From: JAKFWF01 sp963732635
Lineage (GTDB): Bacteria; Pseudomonadota; Alphaproteobacteria; Rhizobiales; Hyphomicrobiaceae
Length of the DNA: 64,000 bases
Direction: 5' to 3'
Assembly (NCBI GenBank): GCA_963732635.1
Contig: CAVTAL010000003.1
Coordinates: forward strand, 181,451-245,450
A program made the position numbers and the translations under genes. The notes beneath the pieces are model-generated. The model saw only the letters and a list, made by a program, of their open reading frames with translations. It did no database searches and had not been told where the DNA came from. Below are positions 8,134 to 17,729 of this stretch, piece after piece. The stretch's first letter is position 1. Every line of letters begins with the position of its first letter.

Positions 8134-8970
8134 ATGACCGTCACGATCCGCACGGCCGTCGATTTCTACGAGCGCCATCCCATTTCGGCGCAGATCATTC
8201 TGGCGAAGCTCGAAGCGGCGCGCGGCAATCTCGATGATGTGAAGCCTGAGGAACTCTATTCCCACGATCAGGACCACTACGGCGGGCTCGAAGCCAACGA
8301 TGCGCTGGCTGAGGCGGCGCAACTGAAGCCGGGCCTGCGAGTGGCCGATTTCTGTGCCGGGCTCGGCGGTCCGGCGAGGTACTTCGCGCGAAAGTTTGGC
8401 GTGACCGTCACCGGCATCGAGTTGACGCCACCGCGCGTCACCGGCGCCGAGCAACTGACACGACTGGTCGGCCTGCAGAGCCAGGTGCGTGTCGTCGAGG
8501 GCGACGTGATGGCGGTGCCGCTCGCCGATGCCAGCCAGGACGTGGTGCTGAGCCAGGAAGCATTCCTGCATGTGCCGGATCTGCGCCGCACGCTTGCCGA
8601 AGCGCATCGCATCCTGGTGCCGGGCGGCCGCATTGCCTTCACCAACTGGACGGTGCCGGCGCCGCTGTCCGAGGCCGACGCCAAATTGATGTGGGACGGC
8701 ATGGCGGTGCGCACGCTCTATCGCCTGGACCAGCAGCTCGCGATGCTGCGTGATCTGGGCTTTGTCGATGTGGCGGCGCAGGATCTGTCCGCGCCCTGGG
8801 CCGACATCCTGACCGAGCGCCTCGCCATGTATCAGAAGCTGCGCGGCGAAGCCGTCGAAGCCGCGACGCCCGCCGGGCATGACGCGTTTTATGCCAGCTA
8901 CGTGCGGTTCGTGGCGTTGATCCGGACCGGCGGGTTGGGTGGCGCGCGGGTGGTGGCGGTGAAGCCTTAG
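8134..8970 (+). CDS. class I SAM-dependent methyltransferase
   Basis: A 278-residue protein with a Rossmann-type SAM-binding core: motif I VADFCAGLGGPARYFA (residues about 70-85), the acidic end of beta2 in VTGIEL, motif II VVEGDVMAVPLADAS, and a post-motif block EAHRILVPGGRIAFTNW. These resemble ubiquinone/sarcosine-glycine methyltransferase-type folds (Methyltransf_11). The substrate is unknown. ATG 8134 is preferred because the upstream extension to 8071 is unlike the family. A GCACGC-GAA-GCGTGC hairpin lies about 50 bp upstream. Confidence 0.85.
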   Translation: MTVTIRTAVDFYERHPISAQIILAKLEAARGNLDDVKPEELYSHDQDHYGGLEANDALAEAAQLKPGLRVADFCAGLGGPARYFARKFGVTVTGIELTPPRVTGAEQLTRLVGLQSQVRVVEGDVMAVPLADASQDVVLSQEAFLHVPDLRRTLAEAHRILVPGGRIAFTNWTVPAPLSEADAKLMWDGMAVRTLYRLDQQLAMLRDLGFVDVAAQDLSAPWADILTERLAMYQKLRGEAVEAATPAGHDAFYASYVRFVALIRTGGLGGARVVAVKP

Positions 8971-8989
8971 GCAAGCGTGAGCGAGGCGC

Positions 8990-9832
8990 CTATTCAAGTC
9001 GCACTTTCAAGCCTCGCATGGGGGCGCCGGCGATCTCGGTGCTCCAGATTTGGCCCGGTGCGACCGGCATCGCGGCGGTCAGGGTTCCGGTCGAGACCAG
9101 TTCGCCGGCACGAAGCGGCGCGCTCGCCGGGTCGTTGGCCAGTTCCCGCACCAGGAATCGAAGCGCGCTCAATGGTCCGCCGAGCACGTTGCTGGCGTGG
9201 CCTTCGCGGACGACGCCGGTGTCGCATGAGAGCTTGACGTCGAAGCCTGACAGCATCCGACGCCAGGCTGCGCGGTCGGTCGATACATCATGTCGCTCGC
9301 CGAGCAGGAAGGCGACGTGCAAGCCGTGCGCGGCAACCGCGTCGGCTGCGGTGAAGTGCCAGTTGCGGAATACCGAGTGGACGATTTCGAAAGCGTGGCA
9401 GACCCAGTCGATGCAGCCGAGCAGTTCGTCGTCGTTCATGTCGGCGTGCGGCACCCGGGCGATATGCAACGCGATTTCCGGTTCGATCCTGGGTTCGGTG
9501 AGCGCCGTCAGCGTGTACGCGCCGCCAACCGCCGCCAGATCGAAGACGGTGGTGTCGTAGATGTAGCTCCAGATCGGGCCGGAAATTTCATGGGCGGCCC
9601 AGATCCCCCGATTGGTGAAGCCGAGCTTGCGTCCGATCGCGGTTTCACCGCGCAACTGGCGGCGCTTGCAAATCTCGGCCAGCGCTTCGTAGGCGATCTT
9701 GAGATCGAAATTGACAAACCGCAGTGCAAACGGCGCAACCTGCCGTCCGCTGCCGAGCAGTTCCAGCGCCTCGGTTGCGATCGCATCGACCTTTTGAGCG
9801 TGAGTTGCCTGCAACATCTGGTCATGACCCAT
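8990..9832 (-). CDS. 2-keto-4-pentenoate hydratase-like protein (MhpD / FAH superfamily)
   Basis: A 280-residue protein resembling hydratases of meta-cleavage pathways (2-hydroxypenta-2,4-dienoate hydratase, MhpD-like). Family features are RQLRGETAIGRKLGFTN near residue 70, the GPIWSYIYDTTVF segment, the acidic metal-binding LTEPRIEPEIAL stretch, and a late GHASNVLGGPLSALRFLV. The reading frame stays open to 10318, but that extension is low-complexity and repeat-derived, so ATG 9832 is taken as the start. No other aromatic-degradation genes are adjacent, so the true substrate is uncertain. Confidence 0.8.
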   Translation of the reverse strand: MGHDQMLQATHAQKVDAIATEALELLGSGRQVAPFALRFVNFDLKIAYEALAEICKRRQLRGETAIGRKLGFTNRGIWAAHEISGPIWSYIYDTTVFDLAAVGGAYTLTALTEPRIEPEIALHIARVPHADMNDDELLGCIDWVCHAFEIVHSVFRNWHFTAADAVAAHGLHVAFLLGERHDVSTDRAAWRRMLSGFDVKLSCDTGVVREGHASNVLGGPLSALRFLVRELANDPASAPLRAGELVSTGTLTAAMPVAPGQIWSTEIAGAPMRGLKVRLE

Positions 9833-10491
9833 GCCGTTGGAGCGCAGTTCGCACACCGCCAGAATAGCGATCAACCCGGGTTGCGCAATCGGTTGTGGCA
9901 ATCGCTGCCGGCACGAGGCGGATTTCCTGTTCGAGCAGCTAGCCTCGCATTCGCGCGACGGAGAGGAAATTTGGTGTTGATACAAGTGATTGCGTCCATT
10001 CGTGCTCGAAACGGGTTCGTGATTTTCTTTTTCCCCTCGAGTGAGGGGAGCGGGGTGGCCGTGGTCCACGGCGGTCTTCCGCATTCTTGTAATTAAAGTG
10101 GCCCAGGGCCACCCCATTGCTCGAACGGATTTTAGGGTCCCCCCGTGCTGACGAGCTGGTTTGGGCCTACCCCTTGCTCGCGCCAAGAAGGGGTGCACGG
10201 AACCCTCCGGCAGTGACGGCGCGTTACCGCCCACGTCCGGACCGTCCATTCCGCCTCCGCACTTTTGAACGCCTTCGAAGCGCGCCCTCGTTGAAGCGGA
10301 ACATGGGCAGTATCGCATGGGGCGGCGAGGCGTGGATAACTCGGCGGTGGCGTGAAATCGTGAGGTCGTGAGGTCGTGAGTGGTGAGTGGTGAGTGGTGA
10401 GTGGTGGTCGAGGCGGCCTACGACACACGTCCCCTCTCCCCGTAGCGCTTTTCGCGCGTACGGGGAGAGGGTCAGGGTGAGGGGCGGCTGT
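9833..10491. repeat. intergenic cluster of palindromes and a 7-bp tandem repeat
   Basis: No credible gene in 660 bp. It contains CCCCTC-GAGT-GAGGGG at 10033-10048, a 9-bp inverted pair GGGGTGGCC (10052-10060) / GGCCACCCC (10107-10115), four tandem GTGAGTG units at 10376-10403, and near 10430-10490 a CCCTCTCCCC ... GGGGAGAGGG palindrome of a type commonly dispersed in Bradyrhizobium-like genomes. Confidence 0.7.
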
Positions 10492-11319
10492 TTACCAACC
10501 AACCCTCACGCCCACCTTGCCAGCCCAATTTTGATCGCCTGGTGTTGTGGAAATTGCGCCGCCCGCGAAAGCGCTCCAATTCCTATCGAGCCGCATTACT
10601 CCAGTTATGCCAAGCGCGGTCTCGCCTCCATCGCTGAAGCCGAGTCCACCCGAAAGCGAGAATTTCTCATTTTGCTGTAACCAAGCTGGTAGCGACAATG
10701 CGGCGTTGAGAGCGTTGCTGCGGTTCTTGTCAAAATCTCGGCCCGCAGGTCCAGGATCACCTTTTGCACCCGCTGGTCCCGTCGCTCCTGCTACGCCTTG
10801 CGGACCTGCTGGTCCGGTGGCGCCAGTCGCGCCTGTTTGCCCGGTGGCACCCGTTGCTCCGGTCGGGCCTGCTGGGCCCTGGTTACCGGTTGGGCCTGCT
10901 GGTCCTGTCGCTCCTGCTACGCCTTGCGGACCTGCTGGTCCGGTGGCGCCAGTCGCGCCTGTCTGTCCGGTGGCACCCGTCGCTCCGGTCGGGCCTACTG
11001 GGCCCTGGGGACCGGTTGGGCCTGCTGGTCCCGTCGCTCCTGCTACGCCTTGCGGACCTGCTGGTCCGGTGGCGCCAGTCGCGCCTGTTTGTCCGGTGGC
11101 ACCCGTCGCTCCGGTCGGGCCTGCTGGGCCCTGGGGACCAATTGGTCCTGGTGGACCTGCCGGACCAATCGGGCCCGGAGGTCCAATGCAAGTCGATGGA
11201 CAATCGTCATCGCCGCCATTATCAGCAATAGCGGCACGAGGCAAAAGAACCGCGCCCCAAAATAGGCCGCCGCTAATCAACATTGTCATCGTATGCCTTC
11301 GAACCTGAATTGTACGCAT
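10492..11319 (-). CDS. collagen-like protein with YadA-type C-terminal anchor
   Basis: A 275-residue protein. Residues 1-33 are a signal peptide (basic start, MLISGGLFWGAVLLPRAAIA). Two cysteines (40 and 44) precede 50 uninterrupted Gly-X-Y triplets, residues 46-195, rich in GAT, GPA and GPQ. The last about 80 residues (FSLSGGLGFSDGGETALGI, MRLDRNWSAFAGG, final VGVRVGW with terminal Trp) look like the four-strand YadA membrane anchor of trimeric autotransporters. A collagen stalk and a YadA anchor are both obligate trimers, so a surface-exposed trimeric fibre is inferred. AGGAA lies about 6 nt before ATG 11319. It sits alone between repeat-rich and low-GC intergenic DNA, suggesting acquired or fast-evolving surface variation. 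Confidence 0.8.
   Translation of the reverse strand: MRTIQVRRHTMTMLISGGLFWGAVLLPRAAIADNGGDDDCPSTCIGPPGPIGPAGPPGPIGPQGPAGPTGATGATGQTGATGATGPAGPQGVAGATGPAGPTGPQGPVGPTGATGATGQTGATGATGPAGPQGVAGATGPAGPTGNQGPAGPTGATGATGQTGATGATGPAGPQGVAGATGPAGAKGDPGPAGRDFDKNRSNALNAALSLPAWLQQNEKFSLSGGLGFSDGGETALGITGVMRLDRNWSAFAGGAISTTPGDQNWAGKVGVRVGW
10781..11158. repeat. three 126-bp tandem repeats inside the collagen-like gene
   Basis: The block beginning gtcgctcctg recurs at 10781, 10907 and 11033, an exact 126-bp period (42 residues, 14 Gly-X-Y triplets). The copies are nearly identical at DNA level, so length variation between strains by slippage or recombination is likely. Confidence 0.9.
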
Positions 11320-11795
11320 GACGAATTCCTATTCTACGCGATGAATACACTCGATCAATCTGGGTCGTGTCGGCATTGGACACGAATCGGCATTGGCTTC
11401 AGCACAAGTGTGCTGCATCCGAATTCGCTTAGCGGCTCATTTGAAAGTTTAGCTGCTCCAGCCACTTTTGATGGCTAAGCATGCACTCGCATTAAAATGC
11501 GCAGTATCAATGCGCATTGCTTTGATGATCTGAAATTGTAGAGGGGCTGGTATCGCCAATTGCTGCAACACTTATCACGACATCTCCAAGGCAACACGGA
11601 ATTGAGGAATGTGCCGTGTGATCGACTCGGATTTCCGCACACATCTGCGCCAACAATAAACACGACCCCGCCATTCAAGTGCTTCGCATTCCTCCTTTAC
11701 CGAATATTGGGTCCGACAGTTCCCAAGTGAGCGACGGGCAAGTGTCGGACCTGCTTCTGACCTCCACCGAGAGCGGTACCAACTGAGCTTCGAAG

Positions 11796-11828
11796 AGTTA
11801 TCCGCGAGTTATCCACAAGTTATTCCAA
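11796..11828 (+). repeat. three 11-bp iterons with a DnaA-box sequence
   Basis: Successive units gagTTATCCgc, gagTTATCCac and aagTTATTCca repeat every 11 bp. The middle unit gives TTATCCACA, the consensus DnaA box. It may be a replication or plasmid-like iteron remnant, or chance in AT-rich DNA. Confidence 0.45.
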
Positions 11829-11913
11829 CTTACCCATCAGGAATTTTGGCACGCAAGCCCTTATTAGCCACGCAAGCAGTGTTTTTTTTGAAGGCGCGAC
11901 ATTTTTAGCACGG

Positions 11914-12059
11914 TGGTTCGCCCGCGGCCGGGTCGACCGCGAAGTTGTCGGCCGCACAGGGCCGCGTGATTTCGGTGATGTGCTCGTCCGACAGTACGTT
12001 GCGCTTGTTGCCGAGACCCTTATTCCATTTCTGGAAGTGCTACGTTGCGTCGATCGAGG
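11914..12059 (-). pseudogene. relic of a type I restriction-modification methylase (HsdM) C-terminal part
   Basis: Reading the minus strand from 12059 gives TSIDAT, an in-frame TAG, HFQKWNKGLGNKRNVLSD and EHITEITRPCAAD, then a stop at about 11914. The LGNKRN...LSDEHITEITR stretch matches a conserved C-terminal segment of HsdM N6-adenine methylases (typically ...MRKSLGNKRNE...IxEITRLYG). The internal stop, the lost LYG continuation and the absence of the rest of the gene mark it as a decayed fragment. Assignment is from memory of the family. Confidence 0.5.
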
Positions 12060-12386
12060 TCGACAATACCGAACTGGTCGATCTCATGCTCGCCGTTTGT
12101 CGTTGTCTGCTTCCAGGTGGACAGCCGCTATTGAGGCTTTGAGCCCCCTGCAGCACTAGATTTTCAGGCACGCCACGCGGGCGGATGCGTTGATGGCCGC
12201 GCGGTAACACCAGTGTTGAGCCCCGGCACTGAGTCCGGCCAGGGTCAACAAGAGCCAGTCGGATCACTTCGCGTTTGGCAGAACGAGCTTCAGCAACAGA
12301 CATTGTCGGGGAGCAAGGCTGCGTCGTAATTGCCGGAGCAGCCAATGTGGGCTCCGGTCGAACTGTCCTCACATGCTCGTACCTAC

Positions 12387-14036
12387 CTAATTCCCGCCCT
12401 CCAGCAACCGCCGCGCGATCACCTGCGCTTGGATCTCGGCGGCGCCTTCGAAGATGTTGAGGATGCGGGCGTCGCACAGCACGCGGCTGACCGGGTACTC
12501 AAGCGCGAAGCCGTTGCCGCCGTGGATCTGCAGGGCGTTGTCGGCGGCGGCCCAGGCGACGCGGGCGGCGAGCAGCTTGGCCATGCCGGCTTCGAGATCG
12601 CAGCGGCGGCCGGCGTCCTTCTCGCGCGCGGCGAAGTAGGTGATCTGCCGCGCGATCATGGTCTCGACCGCCATCATCACGATCTTGTTGGCCACGCGCG
12701 GGAAATTGTAAGTGGCCTGACCGAACTGCACCCGGTCACGCGCATAGGCTAACGCCAGATCCATCGCGCATTGCGCCACGCCGACGGCGCGGGCGGCGGT
12801 CTGGATGCGGGCGCTCTCGAACGTCGCCATCAGCTGCTTGAAGCCCTGGCCCTCGACGCCGCCGAGCAACTGCGATGCCGGCACCTCGAAGTTGTCGAAG
12901 GAAATCTCGTATTCCTTCATGCCGCGATAGCCGAGCACCTCGATCTCGCCGCCGCTCATGCCCTTGGCCGGGAACGGTTCGGCGTCGGTGCCGCGCGGCT
13001 TCTCGGCGAGGAACATCGACAGGCCCTTGTAGCCCTTCTCGTCGGGGTTGGTGCGGGCAAGCAGCGTCATCAGGTCGGCGCGGACCGGATGCGTGATCCA
13101 GGTCTTCTGGCCGGTGATCAGGTACTTGTCGCCCTGGCGGACGGCGCGCGTTTTCAGCGAGGCGAGGTCGGAGCCGGTGTTGGGCTCGGTGAAGACGGCG
13201 GTCGGCAACAGCGTGCCGGACGCGATCGCCGGCAGGTACTTCGCCTTCTGTTCGGGTGTGCCGTGGGCGATGATCAGTTCGCCGGCGATCTCGGAGCGGG
13301 TGCCGAGCGAGCCGACGCCGATGTAGCCGCGCGACAACTCCTCGGAGACGACGCACATCGCTTCCTTGCCGAGGCCGAGGCCGCCCCACTCCTCCGGCAT
13401 CGACACGCCGAACACGCCGAGGTCGGCGAGCTTGGCGATGACTTCGAGCGGGATGTAGGCGTTCTTCAGATGCCACTGGTGGGCGACCGGCGTCACCTCG
13501 GCGAGCGCGAACCGGCGCATCTCCGTGCGCATCGCCGCGTGCGTTTCATCAAGACCGCTGTCGCCGTAGGTGATGGCGTCCGGGTTGGCTGCGATCAGGG
13601 CCGCGAGCCGGGCCTTGGCCTGATCCGAGCTGCCGGCGGCGATGGCGGCGGCAGTGGCGTCCTCGAAGCGGCGGGCATCGGCGACCGATACGCCGAGCGC
13701 GGACAGGCGGATGGTCTCGCCCTGGCTCATCGGAATGCCGCCGACGATCTGGGCGGCATACTCGGCGATGCCGACGTCGAGGATCAGTTGCTCAATCTCG
13801 CCAATTTGACCGGCCTCGGCCAGCCGCGCGCTCCAGGCAACCAATTGCCGCATCGCCTCGACGGTGGTGGCGAGCCAGGCAAAGCCATGCGCGGTGTGCT
13901 GCACGGTGTCGAGGCCACCGGCCGCCTTCACCTTCTGGGCGACGGCGGCCTTGGCAATCAGCAGCAACCGGTCGGCGGCTGAGATCAGTGTGGAGTGATC
14001 CGCAGCATCCTTGGATCGGGCTTGGGCGACGGCCAT
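12387..14036 (-). CDS. mcd: acyl-CoA dehydrogenase, methylsuccinyl-CoA dehydrogenase type
   Basis: A 549-residue acyl-CoA dehydrogenase with an unusual roughly 160-residue helical N-terminal extension, the size and layout of (2S)-methylsuccinyl-CoA dehydrogenase, which makes mesaconyl-CoA in the ethylmalonyl-CoA pathway of acetyl-CoA assimilation. The dehydrogenase core shows FTEPNTGSDLASLKTRA (FAD/substrate), the ITGQKTWITHPVRADLM block, MKEYEISFDNFEVPA, and the C-terminal QIHGGNGFALEYPVSRVLCD with ILNIFEGAAEIQ, where the catalytic glutamate lies. No other ethylmalonyl-CoA pathway gene is in the window, so the specific substrate is inferred. ATG 14036 has GAGGTACCGAG before it. Confidence 0.85.
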   Translation of the reverse strand: MAVAQARSKDAADHSTLISAADRLLLIAKAAVAQKVKAAGGLDTVQHTAHGFAWLATTVEAMRQLVAWSARLAEAGQIGEIEQLILDVGIAEYAAQIVGGIPMSQGETIRLSALGVSVADARRFEDATAAAIAAGSSDQAKARLAALIAANPDAITYGDSGLDETHAAMRTEMRRFALAEVTPVAHQWHLKNAYIPLEVIAKLADLGVFGVSMPEEWGGLGLGKEAMCVVSEELSRGYIGVGSLGTRSEIAGELIIAHGTPEQKAKYLPAIASGTLLPTAVFTEPNTGSDLASLKTRAVRQGDKYLITGQKTWITHPVRADLMTLLARTNPDEKGYKGLSMFLAEKPRGTDAEPFPAKGMSGGEIEVLGYRGMKEYEISFDNFEVPASQLLGGVEGQGFKQLMATFESARIQTAARAVGVAQCAMDLALAYARDRVQFGQATYNFPRVANKIVMMAVETMIARQITYFAAREKDAGRRCDLEAGMAKLLAARVAWAAADNALQIHGGNGFALEYPVSRVLCDARILNIFEGAAEIQAQVIARRLLEGGN

Positions 14037-14120
14037 CTCGGTACCTCGAAACGTTGTTTGTTGCGGTGCAAGATACCGGTTTCTCGCGTGCGCACAATGG
14101 GCCGCGCCTGCACCTAACGA

Positions 14121-15694
14121 CTAATTCGAAGCGTCGCCAGTGAAGGGCCGCAGCAGCCGCTTGAGGGAGCCCTGTCCGGGCGCGGGAGCTGCGGTTTGAG
14201 GGGACGGCGGCGCTGCTTTTTCCCCTTTCGCGCCGGCCTTGACGATCTCGACGCTCGCTTCTTCGACATGGTCGCGATAGCCGGCGTAGGTCGACCTATC
14301 GATGTCGTTCAGCGGCGACGATCGCTTCAGTCGCGCGAGCAAGCTGCGGGTCGCGGCACCGTCAATCGGCGGTGGCGTGGTCACTCGCTCGGGCGACCGG
14401 CGCACGATCTTCACATCGGCCTCGCTGACATGCAGCTCGGGGAACTCCTCATCCTCGATGTGCAGGCTGCTGAAGCGACCGGGTGAATGCGGCGGTGCGG
14501 TGGGTGCGGTGACATGGCTCCATGAAAAATCATTGGCGATCTGCGCGGCCAACTCGTGCTCCAATGCCGTGACGCGATCGAAGCGTGGCGGCGATCGATG
14601 CGTCAACGACGGTCGGCGCGGCAGGCGTCGGGGGGTAACAATCTCGACTTCTGGAGCCGTCTTGGTCGAGGGCGCGAACGCAGTCAGAAGTGCCGCCGGC
14701 AGCGTGAATAGAGCATCGATGTCATTGGCGACGATCGACGCAATGGCTGCCATGCGCGGCACGACCGGCGCTTCCAGTGCCGCGATCGCATGAACTGTGG
14801 GGACATGCCACGTTACGAACTCCGGATCGGGCAGCGGCTCGACCGCTGGCTGCGACACCAGTGCTGCGAAGTCACCGCGCAGGACCCTCATCGCATGATG
14901 CGACAGTCGGCCCGACGCCAGCAGGGCGGCCTGCTCGATCCAGCCTTGCCGCATGATCGCGGCCGGCCTCACCACCTGTGCGCCGAACCGCTTGAGATCA
15001 TCCCGTCGCCAAGCAGCGATTTCGGCCCATCGTGTGATACCGAAGGCTTTCAAAGTCTCGGCCATGCCGATGTCGATGCCGGCGATCAGGTCAAGGCGAT
15101 CGGGTGGCGACGGCGTGGTCGGTTCCGCGACCACCATCGGCTCCGGCACTAGTTGTTGTGCCGACCAGCGCCTTCGATCCAGACAGCAGTGCCGCCTGCT
15201 CAATCCAGTTCTGCCGGCTGATCTCGCGATTGAGGCCGAGGGCGTCGCTGATCCGCCGCACGTCCGGGTGGGACCAAGCGGCAATGGCTGGCGAACGACA
15301 TTACCCCATGCGCGGCGAGGCGGCCGGCCAGCGCGGCGTCGATGCCGCGAATTCGGGTCAGATCATCGGTCGCGACAGTCGTCGTCACAGCCGGTGCCGC
15401 AACGATGCTTGGCTCCGGCGTCTTGAGTTTGACTTTGGTGCGAAAAGTCTCGGCGCCGTCGTGCGGCGCGATCATGACGATGCGGTCGGCTATTCGGGGC
15501 TGAGTTGGTTCGCGCGCGGAGGGTGCGGCGTCGGCGGATTTCGTCGCAGCCAAGATCGTGATCGCATCGGAAATAAGGCTGGCGGCGTTGCGCATTGCCG
15601 CCGCTTCCGCGCCAGTGGCATTGGCTGCCATTGCCTCGAGCCGGTGCAACTCGGCCTCAAGCCCTAATAGCGATGTCGCGACTTGCGATTCCAT
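14121..15694 (-). pseudogene. helix-hairpin-helix repeat protein gene split by two +1 frameshifts
   Basis: One gene read in three frames. From ATG 15694 (MESQVATSLLGLEAELHRLE) to about 15287 the frame ends in a TRIRGIDAALAGRLAAHGV motif. The sense then continues one base on (IAAWSHPDVRRISDALGLN, then NWIEQAALL) to about 15150, and shifts again by one to reach LDLIAGIDIGMAETLKAFG, which runs to 14121. The two TRIRGID/LIAGID regions are diverged tandem copies of a helix-hairpin-helix-like unit, each ending WIEQAALL. The C-terminal half is proline/serine-rich. Such proteins are described as predicted 5'-nuclease-like or DNA-binding, but no function is shown. Either a pseudogene or two insertion errors. 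Confidence 0.65.
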
Positions 15695-15893
15695 GAGCAG
15701 GCGTTCTCGACCTCGACCGCGCGTGTCGAAGCCAGAATAGCCATTTGACGCGGTTCGTGTCCACGCTCGTAAATCAAGGAAATAGTTTAATTTTTTGTCC
15801 CTTGTTCATTGGTTTGTCGATTTTGCACCGCTCGACGCCGGCCAATCGAATGTCTACAAGGCAACCGGCTTCGAAACGCTGCGGAACAAGCAC

Positions 15894-16745
15894 ATGCGAC
15901 GAATGGCGACTTTCTGGAAGGCCCTCTACGAACTGTTCGAGAACAGTGGCTTCGCCATGGCTGGTTCGGTCGCCTTCTCGTTCATCCTGTCGGTGTTCCC
16001 ATTCTGCATCTTCCTCGGCGCGCTGGCCGGTGTATTTGGCGGCGAGCAACTGGCGAAGTCGGCCGTGGCCCAGATGTTCGACGTATTCCCGCCGGGCGTC
16101 GCCGAGGCGCTGTCACCGGAAGTGATGGCGGTGATGGGCCAGAGCCGCTTCGGGCTGATGACGGCGAGCGCGGCATTGGCATTGTTTTTCGCCACCAGCA
16201 GTGTCGAAGCGCTGCGTGCTGCACTCAATGTCGCCTACCGCGAGGTGGAAACGCGCCCCTACCTGTTTTGTCTCGCACGCAGCGCACTGTTCGTGCTGGT
16301 CGGCGCCATCGCCATGCTGGTGATGGCCTGGGCGGTACTGGTCGGCCCGGCACTCGCCGATCGCTTCGAGTGGATCGGCATCAACTTTCTGCTTGGCCAG
16401 AGCTGGTTCATGCTGAGCGTTCGCTATGGCATCGCCGCGGTTGTAATCATGCTGCAGTTGATCGCCTATCACCTGTGGCTGGCTGGCGGCAACCGCTCGC
16501 TAAGGCAGGTGATGCCTGGCGTCGTCGTCTCGACCATCCTGTGGATGATGCTGGCCGGCCTATTCTCGCGCTGGCTGGAGATCAACAACTATGCCCGGTT
16601 CTACGGTGCATTGACGCAGCTGATGAGCTCGCTGGTCTATTTCCAGTTGACCGCGATGATCGTGATGCTTGGCGCCGAAATCAATCGCGGCGTCATCGAG
16701 ATCAAGAAGATGCGCGCCGGCCACGGCGTGATGGTCGGCAGGTGA
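15894..16745 (+). CDS. YihY/virulence factor BrkB family membrane protein
   Basis: A 283-residue integral membrane protein with about six hydrophobic segments. The YihY/BrkB signature is visible: GFAMAGSVAFSFILSVFPF at the first helix, the SSVEALRAALNVAYREVETRPYL block, and the C-terminal SSLVYFQLTAMIVMLGAEINR. The family is widespread, and a transport role has been suggested but not established. The frame opens upstream at TTG 15795, but ATG 15894 or 15903 gives the expected N-terminus. It is transcribed toward the ABC exporter genes 57 bp downstream, possibly in one operon. Confidence 0.85.
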   Translation: MRRMATFWKALYELFENSGFAMAGSVAFSFILSVFPFCIFLGALAGVFGGEQLAKSAVAQMFDVFPPGVAEALSPEVMAVMGQSRFGLMTASAALALFFATSSVEALRAALNVAYREVETRPYLFCLARSALFVLVGAIAMLVMAWAVLVGPALADRFEWIGINFLLGQSWFMLSVRYGIAAVVIMLQLIAYHLWLAGGNRSLRQVMPGVVVSTILWMMLAGLFSRWLEINNYARFYGALTQLMSSLVYFQLTAMIVMLGAEINRGVIEIKKMRAGHGVMVGR

Positions 16746-16802
16746 ATGGCATAGGCGCGCTAGGCGCTTGGCTCTTTGCTGCGATGCCCCTACATAGCGC
16801 CA

Positions 16803-17725
<923 letters not shown>

Positions 17726-17729
<4 letters not shown>

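Larger units (their letters stand above)
11320..12386. other. long intergenic region, lower GC, with relics
   Basis: About 1.07 kb without an intact gene and visibly AT-richer than the flanks up to about 11,900. It holds a 9-bp inverted pair GGTCCGACA (11710-11718) / TGTCGGACC (11743-11751), the TTATCC iterons at about 11796-11828, and the restriction-methylase relic described separately. It is probably the scar of a lost mobile segment. Confidence 0.55.

Noticed and set aside
7321..8997. 558-codon reverse frame
   Set aside because: Shadow of ygfA and the methyltransferase, low-complexity and His/Arg-rich, no domain.
10781..11158. CRISPR-like tandem repeat
   Set aside because: The 126-bp period has no spacers; it encodes Gly-X-Y collagen repeats.
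12040..12477. reverse frame starting MSVAEARSAKREVIR
   Set aside because: No family, overlaps the mcd 3' end and the HsdM relic, and runs into the relic's internal stop.
12771..13982. 403-codon forward frame
   Set aside because: Mirror of the mcd gene, which has clear domains.
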